From the NCBI GenBank assembly GCA_945873875.1, contig CAMCER010000002.1, positions 1-16,076 on the forward strand: a stretch of 16,076 nucleotides of DNA, in the 5' to 3' direction. The notes under the pieces are model-generated. The model saw only the letters and a list, made by a program, of their open reading frames with translations. It made no database searches and had not been told where the DNA came from. The position numbers were made by a program, and so were the translations under genes. This DNA comes from an uncultured Clostridia bacterium. GTDB taxonomy: Bacteria; Bacillota_A; Clostridia; Peptostreptococcales; Anaerovoracaceae. Positions 1 to 9,447 of this stretch are shown one piece after another. Every line of letters starts with the position of its first letter. Positions within the stretch are counted from its first letter, which is position 1.

Positions 1-222
1 GCCGAATATCTGGAACGCCACAGGCTTTTCTTCTTCCCTTATACTCAGCAGCTGCTCCGTCTTTCTGTCACCGTAATAAAGACCTTTGCAGCTGACCATT
101 TCAGTGTATACTAAAGCCGCACCCCGGGCTTTACACTGTTTCCTCATGGGTGCGTCTGTTACTCCCGCCAGCGGTGCCAGCAGGAAAGGGTTATCGATCT
201 TCACATTGCCAATATGTAACAT
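1..222 (-). CDS. dusB: tRNA-dihydrouridine synthase, DusB type (partial, N-terminal 74 residues)
   Basis: Flavoenzyme that reduces uridine to dihydrouridine in the D-loop of tRNA, using FMN and NADPH. Only the first 74 residues are here; the gene runs off the left edge of the window. The visible part has the hallmark start of the Dus TIM barrel: an FMN-site segment with LAPLAGVTD at residues 15-23, and YTEMVS at residues 39-44. The ATG at 222 is preceded on the minus strand by GAAGGAG with a 5-base spacer, which supports this start. It lies 60 bp downstream of coaX on the same strand, matching the coaX-dusB order common in Clostridia, so it is probably co-transcribed. The catalytic cysteine lies beyond the edge and cannot be checked. 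DusB rather than another Dus paralogue is inferred from context and the N-terminal match. Confidence 0.9.
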   Translation of the reverse strand, partial: MLHIGNVKIDNPFLLAPLAGVTDAPMRKQCKARGAALVYTEMVSCKGLYYGDRKTEQLLSIREEEKPVAFQIFG

Positions 223-282
223 GCCGGCTCCTTCAGCCTTCTGTCTGTCCTCACAGCAGGGTCTGCTTCTCCCGCCGGATAA

Positions 283-1065
283 CTATTTCTTGTTCTTTTC
301 ATAGATCAGCTGCAGACCTTCAAGTGTCAGCATCTTGTCTACATAGTCTATGGAATCGATACCTGCGTCGATCATTCCTGAAAGTCCACCTGTGGCAACT
401 ACCTTTGCTTCTTTGCCCGGGCAGTACTCTTCTATCTCTTTCTTCATCCTCTTGATTATATAATCCACCATTCCCATGTGGCCGTAGACGAGTCCCGCCT
501 GCATGCTTTCGATGGTGTTCCTGCAGATGACGCATCCCGGCTCCTCAAGCTCTACCTTGGGAAGCTTGGCCGTCTTCTCGAAGAGAGCCTCTGACGAGAT
601 CTTGAGTCCCGGCGCGATGGCTCCTCCCAGGTATTCCGCCTTTTCCGAGATAGCGCAGAAAGTGGTGGCTGTACCGAAGTCGATGACTATGACAGGCCCG
701 CCGTATTTAGCGTGGGCCGCAACTGCGTTGACTATCCTGTCAGCACCCACCTGCTTGGGATTATCGTATTTGATCATGAGCCCGGTCTTTACCCCCGGCT
801 CTATGACGATAGCTGTCTTGTTGAAATATTTCAGCGAAAGATGCTGGAGCGTGTAGAGCACCGAAGGCACTACAGTGGATATGATTATGTCCTTCACTTC
901 TCTGAAATCCAGACCTTCATAGGCAAAAAGCTGGCTTATGACCATTCCGTATTCGTCAGCGCTTTTGTTGTTGTCTGTTTCAAGTCTCCAGTTCTGAATA
1001 AGTTCTCCGTCTTTGAAAACTCCCAAAACTATGTTGGAGTTTCCCACATCGAATGCCAGTAGCAT
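283..1065 (-). CDS. coaX: Type III pantothenate kinase
   Basis: Cytoplasmic kinase that phosphorylates pantothenate with ATP, the first step of coenzyme A synthesis. It belongs to the ASKHA fold, and family members are known to need a monovalent cation and not to be feedback-inhibited by CoA. The 260-residue length is normal for CoaX. Visible motifs are the N-terminal phosphate loop DVGNSN (residues 6-11, with the conserved Asp6), the pantothenate-site motif GADR (107-110), the catalytic stretch [10 protein letters not shown] (127-136, with Asp129), and IAPGL (150-154). The ATG at 1065 has AAAGGAG seven bases upstream. It sits between the PucR-type regulator gene (98 bp upstream) and dusB (60 bp downstream). 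A 98-bp gap could hold its own promoter, but I see no convincing one. No residue I would expect to be essential is missing. Confidence 0.96.
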   Translation of the reverse strand: MLLAFDVGNSNIVLGVFKDGELIQNWRLETDNNKSADEYGMVISQLFAYEGLDFREVKDIIISTVVPSVLYTLQHLSLKYFNKTAIVIEPGVKTGLMIKYDNPKQVGADRIVNAVAAHAKYGGPVIVIDFGTATTFCAISEKAEYLGGAIAPGLKISSEALFEKTAKLPKVELEEPGCVICRNTIESMQAGLVYGHMGMVDYIIKRMKKEIEEYCPGKEAKVVATGGLSGMIDAGIDSIDYVDKMLTLEGLQLIYEKNKK

Positions 1066-1163
1066 GGTTTTTCTCCTTTTCCTCTGTCATAAAAAATGTG
1101 TACCGATAACTGCCGCATTTTCTGCAGCTTTCATTTATACATGGCCGCGCCCGTCTGCTGCCG

Positions 1164-2747
1164 TCAGCTGACTACTCTTTCAAGCCGTTTCAACGCCAGC
1201 GCTATGGTCAGCCCCGGGATCACGCGGTTTCCTGTCACTTCCACTCCCAGAAGTTCATTTATCTTCTTGAGTCTGTACTGCACGGTGTTGGCATGTATGT
1301 CCATTATCTTCGCGGTCCTGCTGCTGTTCATGCCTGCGTCCAGGACAAACGTCTCAAGTGTCTCCTGCAGCTGCCGGCCTTTGTTCTCCCCGATAGTCCT
1401 GAAGACCTCTAGCAGCTTCATGTAGTTCCTCTTGACATGGCCGCCCTGCAGCTGTATGTTGATGCAGTTGCTCACCAGAGCCATTTCGTATTTGGTGAAC
1501 ACTCTCTTATACGGGAACACGTTCTGGACAAAGGCCCAGCTTTCGGTGATGAGCCGGCAGGCGTCTCCCGCGCCCTCGATGCCGTCCACATCTGTGACGT
1601 GGAATATCCTGACACCGTCTTCCTCTTTCAGCTCATCGAAGAGAGCCATGCATTTCGCCTTTGCCTCCGGATCGCCTTCACCTGTCTCTATCTTTTCATC
1701 AAGGATCAGTCCGTAGGTCTCATCTTCTTCATCTATCCTGATTATGTGCAGTTCCTCTTTCTTCTCGAAACGGTCCATGATCTTCAGCGGTCTTCCTTTG
1801 GCGACATTTTTGCCCATGAACACGCTGATTATCTCTTCGCTGCCTACACCGGCCTCGTCTTTAAGGGAGTATGCAAGGGATTTGTTGCCTCTTATCAGGG
1901 CCTTTATGAATTCTGTCTTAACGTCCCGCTCCGGCGTGTATTTCCACATGCCCATGGCAAGCTCTATTATCTCTGCCAGCTTGGTTATGTCTGCCGCAGA
2001 ATATGAATCTTCGTTATCCACTATGAGCATGAAATACTTCTCGCCGCTTATCATCACCGGGCCCCAGTAAGTGAGGACACCGTTGACGTCGATCATAGTG
2101 TAGACCTCTTCAGAGTGCTTTTCCACCTGGCGTTCCTTGCCGGACCTGATGGCGTCGACTATGCTGACTTCATGGCGGGTCTCCACTGACAGGATGGGAT
2201 TGAATTCCTCGCTGAGTATCACCAGCTGAAAATCGTTGCTTATGGCCGCCTGTCTCACTGCGGACTGGAAGTTGCTGTGCTTTTCGAAGTTCAGCAGATG
2301 GAAGATGGTGTTGGATATGAGCCTGTTGCTGAAATTGTCGCTGTAAAGCACCTTCGCCATTATCTGCGTTATGGCCTGGGCATAGGTAAGGTCCTCTTCA
2401 TAAGGGACCTCTATCAGGGTCAGCCCGTTTTCTTCAGCTGTCCTGATGACCTTTTTATCTATCTGCTGCACTACCTTTCCCACATGAAAAACAGCCAGAC
2501 CTGCATGGCCGTCTTCGGCAGCCTGCCTGACTATCTCGCACTGCGCATCTGTATCTTCGCGTACAGCAAAAAATCCTGTCAGCAGAAGCTGACCTTTTTC
2601 GCCTTTGTAAAATTCCACGTCTTCAGCGCCGACCGCTTCCAGCACGGAAACGTTCCTCACGTCTCTTGCCAGTCCCTTTTCACATGCAAGGACCCGGCAT
2701 CCGCTGAAAGCACTCAGCTCAAGACATTCTTTCAATGTGACTTTCAT
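1164..2747 (-). CDS. PucR-family transcriptional regulator (CdaR/PucR HTH)
   Basis: Likely DNA-binding regulator of 527 residues. The N-terminal part (about residues 8-130) matches the PucR N-terminal domain, named after the purine catabolism regulator of Bacillus subtilis. A long middle region follows (about 140-455). The C-terminus carries the PucR/CdaR helix-turn-helix (about 475-500), including SSRTAKIMDIHANTVQYRL, then a short helical end. It starts 15 bp after the ftsH stop codon with only a weak AAAGG site eight bases before the ATG, so translation may depend on coupling to ftsH. PucR proteins control varied genes, including purine use, so the ligand is not known from sequence. A link to the purine riboswitch operon 7 kb away is attractive but only inferred. 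It is an unusual insertion between ftsH and coaX. Family assignment is firm; regulon is unknown. Confidence 0.9.
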   Translation of the reverse strand: MKVTLKECLELSAFSGCRVLACEKGLARDVRNVSVLEAVGAEDVEFYKGEKGQLLLTGFFAVREDTDAQCEIVRQAAEDGHAGLAVFHVGKVVQQIDKKVIRTAEENGLTLIEVPYEEDLTYAQAITQIMAKVLYSDNFSNRLISNTIFHLLNFEKHSNFQSAVRQAAISNDFQLVILSEEFNPILSVETRHEVSIVDAIRSGKERQVEKHSEEVYTMIDVNGVLTYWGPVMISGEKYFMLIVDNEDSYSAADITKLAEIIELAMGMWKYTPERDVKTEFIKALIRGNKSLAYSLKDEAGVGSEEIISVFMGKNVAKGRPLKIMDRFEKKEELHIIRIDEEDETYGLILDEKIETGEGDPEAKAKCMALFDELKEEDGVRIFHVTDVDGIEGAGDACRLITESWAFVQNVFPYKRVFTKYEMALVSNCINIQLQGGHVKRNYMKLLEVFRTIGENKGRQLQETLETFVLDAGMNSSRTAKIMDIHANTVQYRLKKINELLGVEVTGNRVIPGLTIALALKRLERVVS

Positions 2748-2762
2748 GGAGCGCGCCTTTCA

Positions 2763-4904
2763 TCAATGGTTATCTGTATCGTCGTGTCTGTCTTCCCCTC
2801 TTCCGGCATCATCCGGATCATCAGGAAGATCGTCTTCTTCTCTGTAGTCGCGGGCTTTTTTCTTCAGCTCCTGTTCGTCGAATATGCTGCTGTCGCCTCT
2901 TCTGTAAAACGGCGGCAGGTCATCTCCTTCATGCATCCTGGCAGCTTTTTCAGCCAGTTCTCTGGATCTGCGTTCTGCTTCCTCTATGGTCTTCTGTATC
3001 GCTTCAGCTTCTCTGGCCTCTTCTTCGTTGGCCTTTCTGATGTCGCTGTCTCTCTGCTCTACGTCCTTCACCAGTTCTTCAGCAGTCATCTCGCCGCTGT
3101 AGAGTTTTTCAAACTGTTCGCCGTCCAGAGTCTCGATCTCAAGGAGAGCTTCTGCTACGACTTTCAGCTTATCCATGTGTTCTGTAAGGATATTGGTCGC
3201 GCGCTCATAGCATTTCTCGATGATGGCTTTTACTTCCTCATCGATCTCATTGGCTGTCTCTTCTGAATAGTTCTGCTTGCTGGTGAAATCCTTGCCCAGG
3301 AACACTTCATCCGACGCGCTGTAATTTACAGGGCCCAGCTTTTCGCTGAATCCGTATTTGGTCACCATATCCTTGGCGATCTCTGTAGCCCTCATGATGT
3401 CGTTGCTGGCTCCTGTGCTTATGTCATCCAGTGTGAGCATCTCAGCCACACGGCCGCCCAGAAGATGCACGATCTGCTCTTCCATGGTCTCTTTAGTGCC
3501 GTAGTATTTATCTTCCTTAGGCAGTATCATGGTGAATCCGCCTGCTCTGCCTCTCGGGATTATGGTTATCTGATGTACAGGGTCTGTCTTAGGCAGAGAT
3601 CTGGCAACCACCGCGTGTCCCGCCTCGTGATAAGCAGTCAGTTTCTTTTCGTCATCGCTGATGACTCTGCTCTTCTTTTCAGGTCCTGCTATGACCTTGG
3701 TTATGGCCTCTTCGATCTCGTCCATCCTGATCTTGAGCCCGTTCCTTCTGGCTGTGAGAAGGGCTGCTTCATTGAGCATGTTCTCTATGTCTGCAGGAGT
3801 GAATCCCGGAGTCCTTCTTGCCAGTACCTTCGGGTTGACGCCTTCATCCAGAGGCTTGTTCCTTGAATGTACCTTGAAGATCTCTTCTCTTCCCTTGACA
3901 TCCGGCGTTCCGATGACGATCTGTCTGTCGAATCTTCCGGGTCTTAAAAGTGCCGGGTCAAGTATGTCAGGTCTGTTGGTGGCAGCCATGACGATGATCC
4001 CCATGTTGTCAGTGAATCCGTCCATCTCCACCAGCAGCTGGTTCAGCGTCTGTTCCCTTTCATCGTGTCCGCCGCCCAGGCCTGCGCCTCTCTTTCTGCC
4101 CACTGCGTCGATCTCGTCTATGAAGATGATACAGGGCGCATTCTTCTTGGCCTGCTCGAAAAGGTCTCTGACTCTGGATGCTCCGACTCCGACGAACATC
4201 TCGACGAAATCAGATCCGCTTATGGTAAAGAATGGTACCGCAGCTTCGCCTGCAGTCGCTCTGGATATATATGTCTTACCTGTTCCCGGAGGGCCTACCA
4301 GGAGGATCCCCTTAGGTATCCTGGCTCCGAGAGCATGATATTTTCTTGGTCTTTTAAGGAAATCAACGATCTCTTCAAGCTCTTCTTTTTCTTCCTGCAG
4401 TCCGGCAACATCTTTGAAGGTGACTTTCCTTCCTTCGTTGCCTTTCTGCATCTTCGCGCGGCTCTTGCCGAAGGACATGGCCTTTCCGCCTCCGCCGCTC
4501 TGGTTCATTATCACGAAGAAGAAGAACACCAGCGCACCTATCATTATGAATGTAGGTATCATGCTGAGGATGGCCGAAGATTTCTCCGGCGGTTCATATT
4601 TCACGTTGAGTCCGTTCTCTTTTATCTGAGGTGTGAGATATTCGCTGTTTATACGGTCCATGGTCAGGACATTGCCTACATATGTCACATATTTGACGCC
4701 GTCTTCCGTGGTCCCCTCTATGAGATTCTCATCATCATCAAGGATGACCGATTTGAAATCCTTGGATTCCAGCATGGAAATGAATTTAGAGTATTTCACT
4801 TCTTTCGGTTCTGAACCGCCGCTGCTGAAAAATGCGGCTATGCCTAAAACGACAGCGAATATGAGAAGATATATGATTATATTTTTTCCTATACGTCTCT
4901 TCAA
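2763..4904 (-). CDS. ftsH: ATP-dependent zinc metalloprotease FtsH
   Basis: Membrane-anchored AAA+ protease that degrades misfolded membrane proteins and short-lived regulators. It has membrane segments at residues 9-26 and 112-132 flanking an extracytoplasmic domain. The AAA module follows: Walker A GPPGTGKT (204-211), pore motif MFVG (236-239), Walker B IIFIDEID (259-266) and the second region of homology ending in arginine fingers (about 305-327). The zinc site is HEAGH (426-430) with a third ligand at Asp502. The start is TTG at 4904, preceded by GGAGG with an 8-base spacer; no upstream ATG is in frame. At 713 residues it is longer than the usual 610-650, because of a roughly 100-residue tail rich in Glu, Arg and Asp after residue 615. 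A small hairpin (4935-4952) lies in the 65-bp gap after tilS. Neighbours match the usual tilS-ftsH-coaX order, minus hpt and with a regulator inserted. Confidence 0.97.
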   Translation of the reverse strand: MKRRIGKNIIIYLLIFAVVLGIAAFFSSGGSEPKEVKYSKFISMLESKDFKSVILDDDENLIEGTTEDGVKYVTYVGNVLTMDRINSEYLTPQIKENGLNVKYEPPEKSSAILSMIPTFIMIGALVFFFFVIMNQSGGGGKAMSFGKSRAKMQKGNEGRKVTFKDVAGLQEEKEELEEIVDFLKRPRKYHALGARIPKGILLVGPPGTGKTYISRATAGEAAVPFFTISGSDFVEMFVGVGASRVRDLFEQAKKNAPCIIFIDEIDAVGRKRGAGLGGGHDEREQTLNQLLVEMDGFTDNMGIIVMAATNRPDILDPALLRPGRFDRQIVIGTPDVKGREEIFKVHSRNKPLDEGVNPKVLARRTPGFTPADIENMLNEAALLTARRNGLKIRMDEIEEAITKVIAGPEKKSRVISDDEKKLTAYHEAGHAVVARSLPKTDPVHQITIIPRGRAGGFTMILPKEDKYYGTKETMEEQIVHLLGGRVAEMLTLDDISTGASNDIMRATEIAKDMVTKYGFSEKLGPVNYSASDEVFLGKDFTSKQNYSEETANEIDEEVKAIIEKCYERATNILTEHMDKLKVVAEALLEIETLDGEQFEKLYSGEMTAEELVKDVEQRDSDIRKANEEEAREAEAIQKTIEEAERRSRELAEKAARMHEGDDLPPFYRRGDSSIFDEQELKKKARDYREEDDLPDDPDDAGRGEDRHDDTDNH

Positions 4905-4969
4905 CTTATGGTCCTCCGTGGCCTTTGTTTATTTTTTGTGTTTCTGCACAAATTCGAGAAATAATTTTA

Positions 4970-6463
4970 TCATATGTCACCAATAAGTTCAATGATAAGG
5001 GCTGTTTTTGTATGCCTTGTAAACTTGTGATTGCCTGAGTAGCGGTTCTTCATTTTTTCACCTGATCTGCCTGCAGTCTCATCTCCGTATCTGCAGAAAA
5101 TACCGGCGATCCACAGGATCTCGCTTCCCGCCGCCACTACAGGTATCCAGTCTCTGTCTTCCTTCGGGATCTTGGCGTCGATGAAATAGTCCTTGAGCTT
5201 TTTCCTTCCTTTGCCGGCTCCCAGAGACAGCCAGTCTCCCGCTTTTCTGGTCCGCAGCTGGATGTCTTCCGGTTCCAGCTCACCTCTGTACTGTCTGTTC
5301 AGACTGTCCCAGTCAAAGACTGCCCGGGTCCTGCTCTTGGCTGTATCTGTGGCCTCCACGTCTTCGACAGACACTTTCATGGTAAAGCGCTTGAGCATCT
5401 CCTCTCTGCGGATCTTCGCACGCACCATCATGTCGTCTTCGCCGCTGCTCTTTCCTATGACCACTGTGTCGTATCCGGTCTTTACGAAATAGCCTTCGGG
5501 AAGATCAAGATGCTTGGAAGGCTGCCCGCTTAAGATCAGGTCTTCTGCCGCCGCGAAGTGGGCAGAAGTCATGTCCTGTACCAGCCCTGTATCCTTCAGG
5601 GCCTTCATGATGACTCTGAACATTATGGCAGGATCCAGCATCCTCAGGGCCTTAAGATCCAGTTCGACTTTGTCCTCTTCTTCTGAGACTGTGATGTCTT
5701 CCATGGCAGCCTCTGCCGCGGACTTGAGATATCTGCTGTCTTCAGTGGCGATCCTGGCGATCCTGTTCAGGCTGTCTGTCACATCTACGCCGAAGTTTTC
5801 CTTTATATACGGCATCAGCTGAAGACGGACTTTGTTCCTGGTGTAGACGGTCTCAAGATTAGTCTGATCCGTCCTGGGCTCAAGGCCCCTTTCACGGCAG
5901 TGCGCCTCGATCTCGTCTCTTTTTATATCGAGGAGCGGACGGATGGTGTATGAGCCGTCTCCGTTTTCCCTTATATAGTCCATGCCGGCCAGGCCGTCAG
6001 TCCCGGTGCCCCGGATTATCCTTATGAACACGGTCTCCGCCTGATCGTTATAGTTATGTGCCACTGCGATCTTGATGTTTTTCATGGACACGTCATATTC
6101 AAGGGCAAGCTCTTTGGCTCTGATGGAGAAAGCCTCATATCTTGCGGCTCTTCCCGCCTCTTCAGATGAAATCCCCTGCTCCTCCGCCATCGCGCTGCAG
6201 TCGTACTCGTACACTCTGCAGTCGACGCCTGAGTCCCGGCACATCTTCTCAACGAAGGCCTGGTCTTCTTCAGCCGCTCCGGGACGGAATTTGTGATTTA
6301 CGTGTACCACGTGGATATGCCAGCCCTCTTTATATGCCAGCTCTTCCAGCACATCAAAAAGACATACCGAATCAGGGCCTCCTGAAAGCCCTACTACGAT
6401 ATGCTCTCCCTTCTCTATCAATTTCTTATCCCTGATAGTGTTCAGGATCTTTTTTTCTAACAT
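4970..6463 (-). CDS. tilS: tRNA(Ile)-lysidine synthase
   Basis: Joins lysine to the wobble cytidine (C34) of the CAU-anticodon tRNA-Ile, switching it from methionine to isoleucine identity; essential for reading AUA. The 497-residue protein has the N-terminal PP-loop ATPase motif SGGPDS (27-32), the conserved AVAHNYNDQAETVFIR segment, the RxTxLxxxYxRNxxR-like stretch (TNLETVYTRNKVR), and a C-terminal TilS domain containing LRTRKAGDWLSL followed by GRKKLKDYF. The ATG at 6463 is preceded by in-frame stop codons (TGA TGA) just upstream, which limits the start; the ribosome site is weak. It starts 26 bp after tatD. This genome uses many AUA codons in nearby genes, so TilS activity is clearly needed. 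No hpt gene follows, unlike many Firmicutes. Confidence 0.95.
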   Translation of the reverse strand: MLEKKILNTIRDKKLIEKGEHIVVGLSGGPDSVCLFDVLEELAYKEGWHIHVVHVNHKFRPGAAEEDQAFVEKMCRDSGVDCRVYEYDCSAMAEEQGISSEEAGRAARYEAFSIRAKELALEYDVSMKNIKIAVAHNYNDQAETVFIRIIRGTGTDGLAGMDYIRENGDGSYTIRPLLDIKRDEIEAHCRERGLEPRTDQTNLETVYTRNKVRLQLMPYIKENFGVDVTDSLNRIARIATEDSRYLKSAAEAAMEDITVSEEEDKVELDLKALRMLDPAIMFRVIMKALKDTGLVQDMTSAHFAAAEDLILSGQPSKHLDLPEGYFVKTGYDTVVIGKSSGEDDMMVRAKIRREEMLKRFTMKVSVEDVEATDTAKSRTRAVFDWDSLNRQYRGELEPEDIQLRTRKAGDWLSLGAGKGRKKLKDYFIDAKIPKEDRDWIPVVAAGSEILWIAGIFCRYGDETAGRSGEKMKNRYSGNHKFTRHTKTALIIELIGDI

Positions 6464-6489
6464 ATATATTCATCAGAGCTCTGCATCTT

Positions 6490-7338
6490 TCACAGGCTTT
6501 CTATTCCGAAAAAAGTCATTGCATTTTTCTTCGTCTCTTCCGCGGTCTCTTCAAGGGACAGACCTCTGATCTCTCCAACCTTTCTTGCTGTATGCATAAC
6601 AAACGGTGAAATATTCTTTTTTCCTCTCAGCGGTTCAGGCGTCAGAAACGGCGCGTCTGTTTCCACCAGAAGGAACTGGATGGGTATCTCTTCGACTACA
6701 CCCACTGTCTTTTTATTGTTTTTGTATGTGACCGGCCCTGCCACAGAAAGAGTCGCGCCCAGTTTCACATACTGTTTTCCTGTTTCTCTGCTGCCGGAAA
6801 AACAGTGAAGGAGCACCCGCGCGTCTTTCCTGGCGCTTTCCCACTCCGGACCGTCAGGGACTCTTCGCATCGGAAACCAGCTTTTCCTCTCTTCAGAAAA
6901 AGCTCCTTCTTCCTTCAGGATATCCATAGTCTCCTGATCTGCTTCACGGGAATGGATTATGATGGGCATCTTAAGTTCGTTGGCCAGCCTTATCTGCTGT
7001 CTGAACACTTCCCTCTGGACAGGCCGCTCAGAATAGTCGTAGTGAAAATCAAGACCGATCTCGCCGATGGCCATGATCTTATCCTTTTTCGCAAGGCTCT
7101 TTATCATGGCAAGCTCCGCCGGACCCATCTCCTCTGCCTGGTGGGGATGATATCCCACTGCGCCGTAGCACCAGGGGAGTTTTTTCACATGTTCACAGGT
7201 GAGAACGGAAGAGGCCAGATCCACGGCCACGTCCATCACAGCGTCCACCTGGGAGTTTTCGATGGCTTTTATGACCGCGGCGCGTTCTTCCTCTGTATAT
7301 CCGTCGTGATTTATATGTGTATGTGAATCAAAAAACAT
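6490..7338 (-). CDS. tatD: TatD-family metal-dependent hydrolase
   Basis: TIM-barrel metal-dependent hydrolase related to TatD/YabD, a group with DNase activity in the members tested; the true substrate here is unknown. Metal-binding features are all present: HTH with His6 and His8, EIGLD with Glu93, IIHSR with His129, LLHCFSG with His178, and VETDAPFLTP with Asp228. At 282 residues it is longer than the usual 255-265. The extra length is an insertion of about 28 residues (146-173), basic and aromatic, between the helix after His129 and the strand that carries His178. The ATG at 7338 has AAGGAAG just upstream. It lies 11 bp after metG on the same strand, the common metG-tatD pairing, which suggests co-transcription. 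The rnmV and ksgA genes that often follow tatD in Firmicutes are absent; tilS comes next instead. Confidence 0.93.
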   Translation of the reverse strand: MFFDSHTHINHDGYTEEERAAVIKAIENSQVDAVMDVAVDLASSVLTCEHVKKLPWCYGAVGYHPHQAEEMGPAELAMIKSLAKKDKIMAIGEIGLDFHYDYSERPVQREVFRQQIRLANELKMPIIIHSREADQETMDILKEEGAFSEERKSWFPMRRVPDGPEWESARKDARVLLHCFSGSRETGKQYVKLGATLSVAGPVTYKNNKKTVGVVEEIPIQFLLVETDAPFLTPEPLRGKKNISPFVMHTARKVGEIRGLSLEETAEETKKNAMTFFGIESL

Positions 7339-7349
7339 ATTTCTTCCTT

Positions 7350-9290
7350 TTATGTTACCGGATTTCCGTCATCTGCCTCCGTGGTGACAAAGGCCAGGGA
7401 GTCTTTCCCGTTGAGCTGATCGTCAGCGAAGAGGATCATGCCCTTGGACTCCAGCCCCCTCAGCTTTCTCGGAGCCAGGTTGGCGACTACCACGACTTTC
7501 TTTCCTACGCAGTCTTCCGGTTTGAAATACTGTGCCACGCCGGATATTATCTGGCGCGTTTCTGTATCCATCTTTACCTGGAACACCAGCAGCTTATCTG
7601 CTTTCGGATGCTTTTCCGCAGAAACTATGGTGCCGACTCTCAGATCCAGCTTATCAAAATCGTCATAAACGATCTCGTCCTTCAGTTCCAGAGGTATGTT
7701 CTTTTCTTTTCCGGACATCTGATCCAGTTCTTCAAGTTCCTTTTCGATATCCAGTCTCGGGAAGAGCGGATCTCCCTTCTTGACTTCTTCACCGGACATC
7801 ATCATGAAAGTCCTGGCATCATCCCATTCCGGCTCAGCGTACCAGAGACCCAGCTGTTTTCTCATCTTGCCGGATGTAGTGTGCATGAACGGATTGATGA
7901 GAACTGATACTATGCGCAGAGTCTCTGCCAGGTTATGGAGCACTGTGTCCAGTCTCGGCTTGCTGCTCTCGTCCTTTGCAAGGATCCAGGGCATGGTCTC
8001 ATCGATGTATTTGTTGGCTCTTCTTACTGCGGTCCATATGGACTCAAGAGCCATGTTGAATCTGAAGTCCTCCATGAACTCTTCGACTTTGTCGATGGCG
8101 CCTGTGGCAGTGTTCTGAAGGTCCTCATCGAGAGTCCTGTCCTCTTCCTTTTCTGCAGGAACAGGGTCAGGAACGATCCCGCCGTTATATTTTTCTATCA
8201 TGGAAACGGTCCTCGAAAGCAGGTTGCCCAGGTCGTTTGCCAGATCGTAGTTCATTCTCTTCAGCATCACTTCGTTGGTGTATACCCCGTCCTGTCCGAA
8301 AGTATACTCTCTCAGCAGGAAGTATTTCAGCGCGTCTACGCCGTATCTTTCGATGAGCACTCTGGGGTCGACCACGTTGCCCTTGGATTTGGACATCTTG
8401 CCGCCTTCAAGGAGCAGCCATCCGTGTCCCAGGACTTTCTTCGGAAGCGGCTGGTCTATGGACATGAGCATAGCCGGCCATATGATGGTATGGAACCTTA
8501 CGATCTCCTTGCCTACCAGATGAACGTCTGCCGGCCAGTACTTTTCGTACTCTTCAGTGTCGTCAGGATAGCCCAGAGTAGTGATATAGTTGGTGAGTGC
8601 ATCCAGCCATACGTATATGACGTGGCTCTCATCAAGAGGCACCGGGATGCCCCAGTCGAAGCTGGTCCTGGATATGCAAAGGTCCTCAAGACCCTGCTCC
8701 AGGAAGGATATCATCTCGTTCCTTCTGCTTTCAGGCTGAAGGAATTCCGGGTTGTTTCTGAACAGGTCAAGGAGCCTGTCCTGATACTTGGAGATCTCGA
8801 AGAAGTAAGCGTCCTCTTCAGCCTTCTCCACCGGGCGTCCGCAGTCCGGGCACTTGCCGTCCACCAGCTGGCTCTCTGTCCAGAAGGATTCGCACGGAGT
8901 GCAGTACAGTCCCTCATACTTTCCTTTATATATGTCGCCTTTCTTATACATCTGCATGAAGATCTCCTGGACCCTTTTCTGATGACGGGGCTCTGTGGTC
9001 CTGATGAAGTCATCGTATGATATCTCCATGGTCTTCCAGAGTTCTTTCGTGTCTGCAACGATCTTGTCCACGTATTCCTGCGGTGTAACGCCTTCTTTTT
9101 CCGCGATGGTCTGGATCTTCTGTCCGTGCTCATCTGTTCCGGTCTGGAATCTGACATCGTATCCCTGAGCTCTTTTGAACCTGGCCATGGCATCGGCCAT
9201 GACTGTACAGTATGTATGACCTATATGCAGGTTCGAACTGGGGTAATAGATCGGTGTGGTGATGTAATATGTTCCTTTTTTTTCTGACAT
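7350..9290 (-). CDS. metG: Methionyl-tRNA synthetase
   Basis: Charges initiator and elongator tRNA-Met with methionine using ATP. It is a class I synthetase with HIGH at residues 22-25 and KMSKS at 298-302. A zinc-knuckle insertion carries CTPC (130-133) and CPDC (147-150). The anticodon-binding region follows, and the C-terminus has an EMAP-II-like tRNA-binding domain (about 540-646), beginning near [12 protein letters not shown], as in the dimeric bacterial form. I chose the ATG at 9290 (646 residues) rather than the longer frame opening at 9347: this ATG has AAAGGA eight bases upstream, and the family normally begins shortly before YYITTPIYY. It is the first gene of the minus-strand cluster, with a likely promoter and a leader hairpin upstream. 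I see no T-box leader, so ordinary or growth-linked control is more likely. Confidence 0.96.
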   Translation of the reverse strand: MSEKKGTYYITTPIYYPSSNLHIGHTYCTVMADAMARFKRAQGYDVRFQTGTDEHGQKIQTIAEKEGVTPQEYVDKIVADTKELWKTMEISYDDFIRTTEPRHQKRVQEIFMQMYKKGDIYKGKYEGLYCTPCESFWTESQLVDGKCPDCGRPVEKAEEDAYFFEISKYQDRLLDLFRNNPEFLQPESRRNEMISFLEQGLEDLCISRTSFDWGIPVPLDESHVIYVWLDALTNYITTLGYPDDTEEYEKYWPADVHLVGKEIVRFHTIIWPAMLMSIDQPLPKKVLGHGWLLLEGGKMSKSKGNVVDPRVLIERYGVDALKYFLLREYTFGQDGVYTNEVMLKRMNYDLANDLGNLLSRTVSMIEKYNGGIVPDPVPAEKEEDRTLDEDLQNTATGAIDKVEEFMEDFRFNMALESIWTAVRRANKYIDETMPWILAKDESSKPRLDTVLHNLAETLRIVSVLINPFMHTTSGKMRKQLGLWYAEPEWDDARTFMMMSGEEVKKGDPLFPRLDIEKELEELDQMSGKEKNIPLELKDEIVYDDFDKLDLRVGTIVSAEKHPKADKLLVFQVKMDTETRQIISGVAQYFKPEDCVGKKVVVVANLAPRKLRGLESKGMILFADDQLNGKDSLAFVTTEADDGNPVT

Positions 9291-9311
9291 TTTTTTCATT
9301 CCTTTCATATG

Positions 9312-9331
9312 CCCTGTCGAATGAGACAGGG
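9312..9331 (-). other. Hairpin in the metG leader
   Basis: A perfect 7-bp stem, CCCTGTC pairing with GACAGGG around a 6-base loop, placed just upstream of the metG ribosome binding site. It would lie in the untranslated leader of a transcript started from the -10 at 9358-9363. No T-run follows on either strand, so it is not an intrinsic terminator. It could tune mRNA stability or ribosome access, or serve as a protein site. The role is unknown. Confidence 0.5.
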
Positions 9332-9357
9332 TCATTAATATACGCATGATCTGCGTT

Positions 9358-9363
9358 ATTATA
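9358..9363 (-). promoter_or_regulatory. Probable -10 element of the metG cluster promoter
   Basis: Read on the minus strand this is a perfect TATAAT, about 68 bases upstream of the metG ATG. At 16-18 bases further upstream there is no good -35 match (the sequence is near TCATGC), and there is no TG extension. The -10 call is therefore reasonable for position and sequence, but the promoter as a whole is only partly supported. Confidence 0.4.
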
Positions 9364-9447
9364 GGATATCATAAAACCCTGCATGACTGCAATTGTGAAA
9401 CGCTCTGAACATGTGAGGATTTAAGCCCTGAAGAGACAATTTTCACA

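Noticed and set aside
1066..1163. A separate promoter for coaX in the 98-bp gap after the regulator gene
   Set aside because: TATAAA-like sequence occurs on the minus strand, but no matching -35 at proper spacing was found.
4935..4952. Terminator between tilS and ftsH
   Set aside because: TTTGTG/CACAAA is a weak 6-bp AT-rich hairpin with no T-run in the minus-strand reading direction.
4905..4969. An hpt gene or remnant between tilS and ftsH
   Set aside because: The gap is only 65 bp and holds a ribosome site and a small hairpin; there is no room for even a fragment.
7935..9020. A 361-codon open frame on the plus strand opposite metG
   Set aside because: It lies fully antisense to a clear metG, shows no family motif, and arises from the codon bias of the real gene. 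The same applies to the long plus-strand frames at 2277-3266 and 4065-4814.
9291..9347. Longer N-terminus for metG starting at 9347
   Set aside because: The extra 19 residues cover the leader hairpin and RBS, and family proteins start near the ATG at 9290, which has a good ribosome site.
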